Counted from the first letter of the stretch, positions 53,935-62,621 are shown. The stretch is 64,000 nt of DNA from Candidatus Opimibacter iunctus (GCA_016716665.1 JADJVH010000008.1:124001-188000); one strand, 5' to 3'. Translations and numbers: made by a program. The notes: a model not told the origin generated them from the letters alone.

Positions 53935-55047
53935 CTATTGTTTAGCGATTTGCTGGGTGTATACCTTTTCACCTTGTGTGACGGTGATGATATAGTTGCC
54001 TTGTGGCAGGTCTTTGATATTGATATCGTTCTGGTATGATCCGGATGCATTATCATTCAGGTCGCGGTAGACTACCTTGCCATTGACATCGGTGATGGAT
54101 ACGCTCAACGGGCCTGGATCGGAGTTGAAGGAAAAGGAGAAGACGCCATCTGATGGATTAGGATAGATACGTGCGTCTCTCAGTTCCAATGTGTGGAGTG
54201 TACCGGAGAGTTCTTCATCAACGTCGGTTAGATCCTTTCCGGTTGATTCCGGAGTTGCTGGTTGGCCGCAATCTGTCCTTGCCTTGTATTCAAAGCCAGG
54301 CATCTCAGCCCAGTCTTTCAGTGTTGCCTTGGTCTTGAGTGATTTGCCATCACGTACATATCTCACAGAGACTCTGTCGCCTGGCCTGTAATTGGAGAGT
54401 GCAGCATATAATGAAGCGAAATCATTTACTACATACTGATCGATGCTGGTGATGATATCACCTTCCTTGAGGCCGGCTTCCTGGGCAGCACCCTGGTCGA
54501 TGAGTTTGTTGATATGCGCTCCATATTCACCAGAGTGAGCGTCTGCGAATACCCCAAGTGCGGCGCAATTGGATTTCTTTTCGCCAACAGTGACATAGGC
54601 ATATGCGCGATGATTATCTCCGCCGTCACCATTCCATGTGCTTTTCTTCTCAATGCTCTCCTGGCCTTTTTCATCTATTGTCCTGGTGATGATGACCATT
54701 TTTTGGTTTTCATCATTCACCGCATTTTCATCCAGTGTACCCTCAATGGTCATATTGTCACCGGCTGACCTGATCAGAAACAGTCTCTCCTGGTCTGCCT
54801 TCACGGTCTGGCCTTCCACCTTGACCTGCTGGATGCTTTCCGGATTGATCGCCATTCCTTTAAGTATTTTGGCAGGATCATCCCCTTCTGCAATGTAGGT
54901 CTCTGTCACAGCCTTGCCGTTCTCATCTACTGTCTTCGTGGTGATCGTGATACGTTTTGTGGTGTTTACCACAGTGGTGGTGGTTTGCGCTACTGCCGAT
55001 AAGCCGAACAGTACGCATAAAGCAAAAAGTAAACTTGCCTGTTTCAT
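53935..55047 (-). CDS. PDZ-domain T9SS cargo protein
   Basis: A 370-residue secreted protein. Signal peptide KQASLLFALCVLFGLSAVAQ. N-terminal third: repetitive beta strands (KRITITTKTVDENGKAVTE, KMVIITRTIDEKGQESIEK). Residues ~160-245: a PDZ domain (GAHINKLIDQGAAQEAGLKE, then GDIITSIDQYVV). C-terminus: T9SS sorting domain (DARIYPNPSDGVFSF, ITDVNGKVVYRDL, PQGNYIITV). It follows the BlaI/M56 pair on the same strand, 113 bases on, and shares the ITITTKT/ITVTVER style of strands with the M56 protein's tail, so it may be part of that module. Confidence 0.85.
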   Translation of the reverse strand: MKQASLLFALCVLFGLSAVAQTTTTVVNTTKRITITTKTVDENGKAVTETYIAEGDDPAKILKGMAINPESIQQVKVEGQTVKADQERLFLIRSAGDNMTIEGTLDENAVNDENQKMVIITRTIDEKGQESIEKKSTWNGDGGDNHRAYAYVTVGEKKSNCAALGVFADAHSGEYGAHINKLIDQGAAQEAGLKEGDIITSIDQYVVNDFASLYAALSNYRPGDRVSVRYVRDGKSLKTKATLKDWAEMPGFEYKARTDCGQPATPESTGKDLTDVDEELSGTLHTLELRDARIYPNPSDGVFSFSFNSDPGPLSVSITDVNGKVVYRDLNDNASGSYQNDINIKDLPQGNYIITVTQGEKVYTQQIAKQ

Positions 55048-55160
55048 AATGAATTGGTTAATATGGTTTATTAGTATGAAATGAAAAGATAGTGCTAATT
55101 GATACCGGAGTCAAGGTGTCGCCTGGTTTATTCGATAGACAGATGCATCCGGGGGACTAA

Positions 55161-57226
55161 TTACATACGTTGTTTGCTCTTTGTCGTAAACTCTACCTTC
55201 GAATTTCCGGTAAGTTCGATGCCTTGCTGCTGCTCATACAGCTTCAGGTACTTCTGATGAATGGAATCAGGCATTTTCTCGCCATTGATCTTCAGTTTAT
55301 CCGGAGTGAGTTGCACCTCAACTTCGGCACCTTGCTGTACCAGTCCATCGCGAACCATCTGGTCGCTGAGGCTGAGGCGGGGAGTACGATATTCATAGTA
55401 GAGGGGTTGCATCTGGTCCAATGGGCCGAGTTCAATTTCAATTTCTTTTTGGCGGGCTTCTTTGCCGGATTGCTGATACCTTATTTCATCACGCATCCTG
55501 TCCTGCTCGGCGCGGTATTTTTCTGCCTGCTCTCGTGACTGTTGCCTCCATTCATCCTGATGCTTGCGCCATTCATCTGCCTGACTCCTCCACTGCTCTG
55601 CATACTTTTGCCACAGTTCAGTCTGGCCTATAAAGTCTTCATTTTCCAAATTCATACCTGGTAGTTCACCATCGTATGAAAAGCGTTGTGCGCAAATCAC
55701 CGTAGAGTCTCCACCATCGAACATTATGATCCTTGTAAGGCCATCTGAAGTGGAATCAATCATGATTCTCATATTGCTTAAGCCTTCTCCACCAAGGATC
55801 TGTTCCCATTGCAATTCGGGCATCTCCGGCATTTCTGGCATCTCCGGCATCTCTGGCATTTCAAATTCAAAGCCTTCGATCATCATCGGTGGCATTGCAG
55901 GCATCGCGGGCATCATAGGCATTGCAGGCATCGCGGGCATGGGTGGCATGGTATAACTAAAACCTTGCATGGCCGGTGGTGCTTCCATTTCTCCAAATAA
56001 ACCTTCGATGATGGCATCATAACTATCAAATTCAGATGGCTCGATTTTCTTGCCGTCAACGGTGAGTTCCTTGATATCTCCATCCTCTACCTGGATGCTG
56101 ACATCCTGATCTTCTGTCTTCTTATGGATCAGGTACGTTCCTTTGGAAGGAATAGAATCAGTTCGTTCGACAGTAACTGTTATTGTCTTTTGTTCAGCAG
56201 GTACATCGGATTTTTTTGGCTGATCAGTAGCTGTGTGGCCACTTAATGTAAAGGCCAGGAAACATAGGGTAGATAAACTAAAGAGCACTTTCTTTTCCAT
56301 TTGGTTGTGGTTTTTATACGGAAGATTTAGGATACGTTGGATTCGGGCCAGCATGGCCCTTTCCGAGAAGCAAAGCCAATAGCCAGTGATGGGCCCTGGG
56401 TCACTTGCATTTCCTGTACGGTCATGAGGGCTTTAGCATAGGCCAGGTGATCACCACACCAGGAGACAGCGAGATCGTCTGCGCGGTTTTCACGCTCGGT
56501 CCGGACTACACCAGAGATCCACCAGGTGATAGGATGATAGTAAAAGAGTGTTTCGATAAAAGACTGGACCAGATTGGACAGATAATCCCTGCGCACGATA
56601 TGGGCCAGCTCGTGTGTGAGAATAGCCTCTACATCTTTTGGAGAAAGTTGATTGATGATCCCTACCGGAAATAGAATCAATGGCTTGAGATGACCGATGG
56701 TGAGTGGTGAAGAAACCAAAGCAGAGCCCGCAGCACCCGGATTGATTTTTAGCTTGAGTCTTTGTACAATTTGGTTTAATACCAGTTGCATTTCATCCTC
56801 AGGGCTGGCGGTATTGCGCATGTGCCTGACCCACCCCAGACTGAATGCCAGGCGAATCATCAGGATCGTCACCCCTGCAGACCAGATGGTGAGCATCATA
56901 GGTATACGCACTTCGAGCCAGGCTGAAATCCTGGCGGTCAGGCTGAGCGGTTCATAGGTGGATACCAACACCAGTTTGCCGGTGATTTCTTTCATAGCCC
57001 TGGTATCAGGTAGCATGACCATAAAGGTGGCTAGTGCTGACACCACGATCATCCATAGGGCAAAGGTGGATATGGTATAGCGCATGTGAGCACTCCGTCC
57101 CGGGATGAGTCTCAGCGTGATAAAGAGTAATAGTCCGATCAGGGCGATCTGCCAGAGGGAGTGGACAAAGGTCCAGCCTAAGGCCATGGTCCATTCGGAC
57201 TGCATCCAGGAAGTGGTCAGGTTCAT
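55161..57226 (-). pseudogene. M56 (BlaR1-like) membrane peptidase, frameshifted
   Basis: Two frames make one ~688-residue protein. The first (57226 to 56327) has an N-terminal membrane region of several helices and the zinc site ILTHELAHIVRRDYL (HExxH), as in BlaR1/MecR1 sensors. The second (56354 to 55161) opens in the overlapping frame with MLARIQRILN, the usual continuation of M56 proteins, a further membrane helix (KKVLFSLSTLCFLAFTL) and a periplasmic domain. That domain carries tandem Met-Pro repeats (MPAMPAMPMMPAMPAMP, EMPEMPEMPEMPE) and a charged coiled segment (WRSQADEWRKHQDEWRQQ). One missing base at AAAGGGCCATG joins the frames. Coupled to the BlaI-like gene (ATGA). It probably senses an envelope cue and cleaves the repressor. 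Confidence 0.82.
55816..55951. repeat. In-gene tandem repeats encoding MPE and MPA units
   Basis: Within the M56 gene: catctccggcatttctggca units of nine bases at 55818-55860 (Met-Pro-Glu) and ggcattgcaggcatcgcggg units at 55888-55950 (Met-Pro-Ala). Such tandem repeats expand and contract readily. Confidence 0.75.
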
Positions 57227-57615
57227 GATGGTTTATTTTTTTCAAGTTGATCGATAAGGGCTTTGATTTCGGCGAGTTCGTCGGGAGTGGTCTTGTGGTT
57301 ACCTAGTAGCTGGAGGGCCAGCTTAGAGGCCGAACCTTTGTAGGCTGCGTTGAGGAACCGGTCGAGCAGTGCTGATTGGATCTTGCCTTCCCTGACTTCT
57401 GCAGTATAGACATGGGTGCGCTGGGAGTCATCCCTGCGGAGGAGCCCTTTTTCAAACATGATCTGCATGATCTTGAGGGTGGTGGTGTAGCCAATGGATT
57501 TTTCCTGGTCCGCATTGAGCAGGTCATTGACTTCGCGGACGGTGGATGGGCCTTTCTTCCATATGATCTGGAGGATTTCCAGTTCGCCTTCTGTAGGTCT
57601 GATTTCGTTTGTCAT
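57223..57615 (-). CDS. BlaI/MecI/CopY-family transcriptional repressor
   Basis: A ~130-residue winged-helix repressor. RPTEGELEILQIIWKKGPST, VREVNDLL and SIGYTTTLKIMQIMFEKG are family signature segments; the C-terminal helix (ALQLLGNHKTTPDELAEIKA) mediates dimerisation. The ATG at 57615 is preferred over the upstream frame because the nine extra codons are just the operator palindrome. Family members dimerise on promoter palindromes and are cleaved by the partner M56 protein, which follows in an ATGA overlap. Confidence 0.93.
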   Translation of the reverse strand: MTNEIRPTEGELEILQIIWKKGPSTVREVNDLLNADQEKSIGYTTTLKIMQIMFEKGLLRRDDSQRTHVYTAEVREGKIQSALLDRFLNAAYKGSASKLALQLLGNHKTTPDELAEIKALIDQLEKNKPS

Positions 57616-57619
57616 AGTA

Positions 57620-57682
57620 TATACGAATCGTTTCGTATACAATAATAGGGATAATCGGGATTTTAGTACGAATGGTTTCGTA
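57620..57682. promoter_or_regulatory. Two BlaI-type operators
   Basis: TATACGAA-tcgt-TTCGTATA (57620-57639) and TACGAA-tggt-TTCGTA (57667-57682), centres about 45 bases apart. The first ends four bases upstream of the repressor's ATG at 57615. Common core TACGAAnnnnTTCGTA. The pair fits dimer binding sites that repress the repressor-M56 operon. Confidence 0.8.
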
Positions 57683-57727
57683 TTTTAAGAAAAATTTAAC
57701 ATTTGGAGGCTATTGCTGCCTTTTTAG

Positions 57728-57845
57728 AGGCAGGTTAAGATGATAGGTTAATGGGTTCATAAAACCTATATCTGTATGGGTTAGTTAGGGAAGGAATACA
57801 ATTAAAATAAACGCATCAACTTATCAACCTATCAACCTATTAACT
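57728..57845. repeat. GATAGGTTAATGGGTT / ATCAACCTATCAACC phrase repeats
   Basis: gatgataggttaatgggttc near 57730 and caacttatcaacctatcaac near 57810-57843. Same family as 50284-50335 and 51285-51350. No gene. Confidence 0.55.
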
Positions 57846-57864
57846 TCCCGGCTTATTGAAATAA

Positions 57865-58647
57865 TCAAAAATTGATCTCCAGTCCATTGAGGAAATAATA
57901 TGTGCTGTTCGGGACACCTGCTGGAGGAACCTTGTCAAAATTGTAGCTGAAGGTGGTATTGAGGACCAGCTTTTTGGTGATACCCAGGGAAAGCGTGGTT
58001 TCATTGCTAAAGCGGTAATCGCTTGGCTTGGTCAGGAGGGGCTGTACATAGGTGGTACTGATAAAGCTGACATTTTCTTCAGGGGTCAGGGTAAAGGTAA
58101 AATAGCTGCTGAGCCGTTGTTCGTTGGTATAATCATGGGGCTCGGTCAGCTCTTCGTATTCAAACAAGTAAGCAGTGCCGAAGTAGAACTTGGCATTCTT
58201 GTAGGATTCGGGGGTGAGCTTGATCCGGATACCAGTGCCTGCATTGGCGCGTGCGGCGACTTTGGTGAGGTCGTTGTACTGTAGCATGGAGAATATTTCC
58301 CACTTGAAGGGGCTATCGGGGCCAAGCTTCCTGTTATACAGCAGGTAGCCGTACCCTGTGTTGGAAAACTTTTCATTGTCCCCACTGATCACATTATAGC
58401 GTGTATCGAAGAGCCAGAAGTCTTTTTCGTTTGGAGCCTTGTATTCAAGTGTACCGCCGGCATAAATCGAAAGGGTAGACTTGGTGGTCTTGGAACCGGC
58501 AAAGTTGAACTCGACTGAGCCAAACCAACCAGGTGTGGCAGTAGGGATTCTCTTCTTTTCGATATTGACGATCTGGGCGCTGGCAGCAGCGGTGCATACC
58601 AGCAGCAAGGCTGATAGCCACAATCGTATAGGTCTGTGAAAATGCAT
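57865..58647 (-). CDS. DUF481-like outer-membrane beta-barrel protein
   Basis: A 260-residue exported protein. Signal peptide LWLSALLLVCTAAASAQ. The mature part is a run of amphipathic strands ending in alternating aromatics (GWFGSVEFNFAGSKTTKST, NTGYGYLLYNRKLG, KWEIFSMLQYNDLTKV, FSYNFDKVPPAG) and closing with YYFLNGLEINF, a C-terminal Phe, as in outer-membrane barrels. The strand pattern fits DUF481. No specific substrate is evident. Confidence 0.75.
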   Translation of the reverse strand: MHFHRPIRLWLSALLLVCTAAASAQIVNIEKKRIPTATPGWFGSVEFNFAGSKTTKSTLSIYAGGTLEYKAPNEKDFWLFDTRYNVISGDNEKFSNTGYGYLLYNRKLGPDSPFKWEIFSMLQYNDLTKVAARANAGTGIRIKLTPESYKNAKFYFGTAYLFEYEELTEPHDYTNEQRLSSYFTFTLTPEENVSFISTTYVQPLLTKPSDYRFSNETTLSLGITKKLVLNTTFSYNFDKVPPAGVPNSTYYFLNGLEINF

Positions 58648-58863
58648 CTGCAGAGGGTAAGCAAATCTTGTTCCCTATTTTATACCAATATGCATAGAGC
58701 AGAGGGCAGGGAGCAAGGGAGCAAGGGGTATAGAGCAAGGGAGCAATTGGTATAGAGCAAGTCGAAGCGCAGGGAATACTTCGGCTCCGCTCAGTACAAG
58801 GATCCCGTAAGTAGCGAAGCCGTAAAGCGGGAGGGCAAGTGGAAAGGATTGAGGATTGTTTTC

Positions 58864-59159
58864 CCCCCTTAGGGCTACCGTTTATACACAATTGGGATTT
58901 GGCAAGCTTTTACATTTCCGTAGGAAATAGCAAACGCCGCTGGATGTAGTTCTCTCCGCCAGCTGTATGATTCCAGTTGAGGATTCCTTTGGGTATTCAT
59001 TCTGAGTATTCATTGGTTGGCGGAGAAAACAATTCGACTACGCTCATCGCACCGCTCCATCCAACGGCCGATGGCCGATTATAATTGGGTATCCTTCATT
59101 GGTTTGCAGAGGAAACCTCCTCCTTATTTAGATGTGTATAAACGATAGCCTTTAGGGGG
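58864..59159. mobile_element. MITE-like element, copy C
   Basis: 296 bases. Terminal inverted repeats of 27 bases with 24 matches: cccccttagggctaccgttt.. at 58864-58890 and its complement at 59133-59159. Inside, arms cgccgctggatgtagttctctc (58935-58956 region) and ttggcggagaaaac (59015-59028) with an extra insert attcgactacgctcatcgc. The rest of the 58648-59169 gap holds gagcaagggagcaaggggta repeats (58690-58760) and cttcggctccgctcagtac. Confidence 0.75.
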
Positions 59160-59169
59160 CAAGGGGGAA

Positions 59170-59622
59170 TTATCGTTTTAGATTTTTCTCATAGACCGTG
59201 ATCCAATCCTGGGGCGTAATCTTGGTGCACAGCTCACCGATGAGGTCCAGCGGAACATCTTCAGGCTTTTTAAAACGGATGCAGCTTTTGCCCATGTCCA
59301 GTTTCTTGTCCGTATGTTTTTTCCATTCCTTTTGGAACCAATCGAGATATTCTCCGCCGTAAAGGCCCATGTGATAAAGCGCAATATGGTTTTTCTGTGA
59401 TGCAATGGAAATAAATGGTAGCGGCTGCGTCGGATCGGTGTGATATCCCTTTGGATATAGGGAGTGCGGAATAGCATACCCAAGCATGCCATAGCTCATC
59501 CCCTCTTTATATCCCTTTGGGAGGTTCTTGATGATGGTCTTGCGGAGTTGGGTTATGATTTTTTTCCTGTCTTCGGGCAGGCTATCGATGTATTCTTCGG
59601 GAGTGGTGGCTTTACTCTGCAT
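59170..59622 (-). CDS. DUF1801 family protein
   Basis: A 150-residue cytoplasmic protein. TPEEYIDSLPEDRKKIITQL, the KEGMSYGMLGYAIP loop and the KNHIALYHMG segment are typical of DUF1801/YdhG-like small proteins, related in fold to some phosphoryl-binding domains. FKKPEDVPLDLIGELC closes it. The family's activity is not established. Isolated between MITE-like element C and a repeat tract. Confidence 0.85.
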   Translation of the reverse strand: MQSKATTPEEYIDSLPEDRKKIITQLRKTIIKNLPKGYKEGMSYGMLGYAIPHSLYPKGYHTDPTQPLPFISIASQKNHIALYHMGLYGGEYLDWFQKEWKKHTDKKLDMGKSCIRFKKPEDVPLDLIGELCTKITPQDWITVYEKNLKR

Positions 59623-59669
59623 GGGGTATGAATTTTCCGCGACGAAAATAAGGGAAAAGAAACGGATGG

Positions 59670-59716
59670 ACTGGCGGAACGGCAGAAGGGCAGAAAGGCG
59701 GAAGGGCGGAAAAGGC
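59670..59716. repeat. GGCGGAACGGCAGAAGGG phrase repeat
   Basis: ctggcggaacggcagaaggg then cagaaaggcggaagggcgga, matching 7920-7960. Intergenic. Confidence 0.55.
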
Positions 59717-59793
59717 TAAAGATGCCTTCGCAAAATAGCTTCGGCATCCAAGGGAGGCTCAATCGTAAAATTGATTGTCACGTGAATTGATTT

Positions 59794-60177
59794 TTATGTT
59801 TCAGAGGTGGTCTCGATTGGGGATCCGTATTGGAGCAGATAGCCGTTGTTGTCGTAGAAGGCGAACTCCCTCATCTCATACTCGAAATTATCGATGTCAT
59901 AACACAACTTGACCTGGTCCTTGAGGCGGTCCCACCAATAATCGACATCATCGGTATTGATATAGAACGATCCGGAGAATGTTGGTTTGTCAAAGGGGGT
60001 ATGTTCATTAGGCTTCGCGATCATGATGCCTACTTCATCAAGGTGCAGGGATGCCCAGCCCCATTCTTCATTGTATTCGCCGAGGGTGAAGCCAAGGATC
60101 CGGGTGTAGAAATCTATGGACTCTTTCATTTCGTTTGTCCATATCATGGGGCGGAGGTAGGTGAGTTTCATGGCCAT
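59794..60177 (-). CDS. VOC (glyoxalase-type) protein
   Basis: A 127-residue single VOC domain. The start is PMIWTNEMKESIDFYTRILG, the first betaalphabetabetabeta unit, with a WASLHLDEVGIMI strand and a SFYINTDDVDYWWDRL helix in the second unit; EFAFYDNNGYLLQYGS ends it with the metal-adjacent acidic segment. The Asp/Glu/His ligands are partly conserved, so metal binding and enzyme activity are likely but the substrate is unknown. No operon partners. Confidence 0.85.
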   Translation of the reverse strand: MAMKLTYLRPMIWTNEMKESIDFYTRILGFTLGEYNEEWGWASLHLDEVGIMIAKPNEHTPFDKPTFSGSFYINTDDVDYWWDRLKDQVKLCYDIDNFEYEMREFAFYDNNGYLLQYGSPIETTSET

Positions 60178-60248
60178 GGATTAGGCGGTTAGAAGGTTAA
60201 GGAATAAGATTTGTCTGCCACGGCCCTTAATAACTTGCATACCACATT

Positions 60249-61724
60249 TTATTTTTCGGCATCATCAGAAAGGTATACCCCAACCTCACTCAGTGCAGGT
60301 TTCACGTCTTCAGCACCGAAGACAATTTTGATATACTGTGCTTTCACTTGTTCAATGCGAAGTAATCGCTTATACCCTATTGTGGTCCCTGAAGCTATTT
60401 CTTTCCATAGGGTATCCCCGTCCTTTATATACAGTGCAAATTGATTAATACGCTGCCCAAGGAAAATGGGTTCCTGCAGCATGATCCTGTCAAATGCATA
60501 CTCTGCGCCAAGATCAAGGACTAGTTCTTCTGTCTGCTTATCGGTAGGCGGATACCAACTGGTAGTACTCTTCCCATCAGTTACTTCCCTTGCTGCGTAA
60601 CGGTAGTTTGTTTTGTCAGTTGTGATACTTGCGACCTTTCCCAGGGCAAGGTTAGTATGAAAGGTGGAATCAATAATACTTCTGAATGCCTTCAATGAGG
60701 CAACATCCGCTTCGTGCAGTAAGCCGCGTTTATCCGGAGGGAGATTGAGGAGCAGCACACCGTTTCGTCCGACAGATTTATAATAGAGGTCTACAAGTTG
60801 ACGTGGCGATTTGACCATGGTATCCTGCTCGGGGTGATAAAACCATCCGGGTCTGATCGAAACATCACATTGCCCGATGAGCCATGCATTACCATGGGGG
60901 TCTCCGACATTGAGGTAGTCACTGTCAGAGGCGCCAATGACCAGTTTGCTTTTATCAATCGTTGACCAGAAGGTTTCTCCTGCATAGCCATGTTCGTTGC
61001 CGACCCAACGTATATCCGGCCCTGCATCAGAAAAGATCAGGATGCCTGGTTGAAGCTTCTTGGCCAGCGTAAAGATGGAAGTCCAGGGATAATATGTCTC
61101 GCGATCAATCGTCCTTGACTCTCTCGCTCCGCCATAATATCCGTCGCCACCGTTGGCTCCATCAAACCACATCTCATCTACCTTCCCGTATAGGGTCAGG
61201 AGTTCGGTGAGTTGATTTTTATAATATTCAATATAAGCTGGCTTGCCATACCCGGCATGGTTCCTGTCCCAGGGGGATAGATAAAAACCAACCTTTACTC
61301 CATGCTTGTGGCAGGCGTCGACAAATTCACGCACCACATCACCCTTGCCATTCTTGTAGGGGCTGTTTTTAACACTGTGCTCCGTATATGCGCTGGGCCA
61401 CAGGCAGAATCCATCATGATGCTTGGTAGTAAGGATGAGCTCTTTCAAGCCTCCTTCCTTTGCTGCGATGACCCATTGCTCGGCGTTTAATGCTGTCGGA
61501 TTGAAGAGTGACGGGGATTCGTCTCCATATCCCCACTCCTTTCCGGTAAATGTGTTGATCGAAAAATGGATAAAGCCTACAGTCTCCATTTGTTGATAAG
61601 CTTGCTGTTCAAAAGATGGGACGACAGGCAGGGGTGCTATTGGTTGCGCAAGGCATTTGCTGGCTATGGAGAGCGCCAACGTGCAGGCAAGTAATATTAA
61701 TGAAAAGCTACTTTTTGATTTCAT
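60249..61724 (-). CDS. Alpha-L-fucosidase, GH29, with discoidin-like domain
   Basis: A 491-residue exported enzyme. Signal peptide LILLACTLALSIASKCLAQ. The barrel has VGFIHFSINTFTGKEWG, LILTTKHHDGFCLWPS (metal-independent substrate His pair), and nucleophile Asp188 in VDEMWFDGANGG. GNAWLIGQCDVSIRPGW and RNGVLLLNLPPDKRG continue the GH29 plan. The last ~130 residues are a beta-sandwich of F5/8 type C (CBM32-like): NYRYAAREVTDGK, LDLGAEYAFDRIMLQ. It likely releases fucose from host or algal glycans. Confidence 0.93.
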   Translation of the reverse strand: MKSKSSFSLILLACTLALSIASKCLAQPIAPLPVVPSFEQQAYQQMETVGFIHFSINTFTGKEWGYGDESPSLFNPTALNAEQWVIAAKEGGLKELILTTKHHDGFCLWPSAYTEHSVKNSPYKNGKGDVVREFVDACHKHGVKVGFYLSPWDRNHAGYGKPAYIEYYKNQLTELLTLYGKVDEMWFDGANGGDGYYGGARESRTIDRETYYPWTSIFTLAKKLQPGILIFSDAGPDIRWVGNEHGYAGETFWSTIDKSKLVIGASDSDYLNVGDPHGNAWLIGQCDVSIRPGWFYHPEQDTMVKSPRQLVDLYYKSVGRNGVLLLNLPPDKRGLLHEADVASLKAFRSIIDSTFHTNLALGKVASITTDKTNYRYAAREVTDGKSTTSWYPPTDKQTEELVLDLGAEYAFDRIMLQEPIFLGQRINQFALYIKDGDTLWKEIASGTTIGYKRLLRIEQVKAQYIKIVFGAEDVKPALSEVGVYLSDDAEK

Positions 61725-61803
61725 GTGATGTGCATACTAAGCCAATTGGATTGCATTGTATAAATGTAATAAGGATATGCGATCGGGAAGTGATTTTGCT
61801 GAA

Positions 61804-62005
61804 CTCACCCCCAGCCCGGCTACCGTTTAAATACTATTTTAAAAAGGGAGGCCGTGGCAGGAGTTTGCTCCTGCCACCACAAGAATTCCCATGGGAGTTC
61901 CATGGTGGCAGGAGCAAACTCCTGCCACGGCCATCGCCCCATTCGGGGCAGGCTAATTTCTTAATTCTAAAGATGTGCATTAACAGTAGCCGACCCCGGG
62001 GTGAG
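61804..62005. mobile_element. MITE-like element, copy D
   Basis: 202 bases. Perfect 30-base inverted arms at 61850-61879 and 61903-61932; each arm is itself a hairpin, gtggcaggag-tttg-ctcctgccac. The loop has aattcccatgggagtt. Ends: cccggctaccgttt near 61816-61830 and aacagtagccgacccc near 61983-61998, degenerate copies of the terminal repeat seen in copy C. A further hairpin gccccattcggggc is at 61936-61949. Confidence 0.75.
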
Positions 62006-62049
62006 TACCGCTGACTCTTGTCAGATAATAAATAGCTTTCGTCCAAATC

Positions 62050-62085
62050 CCTCCTTAGCCTTAGCCTCAGCCTTAGCCTGTTCTC
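62050..62085. repeat. CCTTAGCCTTAGCCTCAGCC repeat
   Basis: Four to five tandem units of ccttag/ctcag just upstream of the YciI-like gene; same class as 27241-27275. Confidence 0.55.
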
Positions 62086-62123
62086 TATCTTTTGATTAAA
62101 CTTGTTACCTCAACACTACATCT

Positions 62124-62621
62124 ATGCAATCAAGATCATTATTATCCTTAATTACCATCGCAGGGCTTTTCATCCTGGCATGCAAGCCTGAAGCTAAAGT
62201 GGAAACCAGCACAACAGAAAGCGTTTCAGAGGAATTTGCCTATGATTCTATCCTTGCAGCCAAAGTGGGTGCCGATGATTATGGCATGCGAAAGTATGTC
62301 ATGGCCTTTCTCAAGGCCGGACCTAATACAGACATGGACAGTGCAACTGCTGCTCAATTGCAGCGTGCACATCTTGACAATATCTTCCGGCTGGCAGATG
62401 AAGGTAAACTCGCTGTTGCCGGCCCTTTCATGGATAGGGGTGAATTGAGAGGCGTATATGTATTCAATGTATCCACCATTGAAGAAGCACAGGCGCTGAC
62501 AGAAACCGATCCAGCTATTAAAGCAGGTCGCCTGGTGATGGAGCTACATCCATGGTATGGTTCAGCAGCAATGATGTTGGTCAATGACTGGCATAAGAAG
62601 GTGCAGAAGAAGAAAATCTAA
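62124..62621 (+). CDS. YciI-like lipoprotein
   Basis: A 165-residue exported protein. The lipobox is IAGLFILACKPE, so Cys20 should be lipid-modified. The mature part is a YciI domain: KYVMAFLKAGPNTDMDSATA, then AHLDNIFRLADEGKLAVAGP and RGVYVFNVSTIEEAQALTE, with the conserved His/Asp-type arrangement (AHLDN). YciI proteins are small ferredoxin-like folds of unclear activity, usually cytoplasmic; an exported, lipid-anchored one is less common but known in Bacteroidota. No operon partner. Confidence 0.85.
   Translation: MQSRSLLSLITIAGLFILACKPEAKVETSTTESVSEEFAYDSILAAKVGADDYGMRKYVMAFLKAGPNTDMDSATAAQLQRAHLDNIFRLADEGKLAVAGPFMDRGELRGVYVFNVSTIEEAQALTETDPAIKAGRLVMELHPWYGSAAMMLVNDWHKKVQKKKI

Noticed and set aside
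53787..54056. 90-codon extension of the small membrane protein
   Set aside because: It runs through phrase repeats, the terminator of the PDZ gene and antisense into its coding end.
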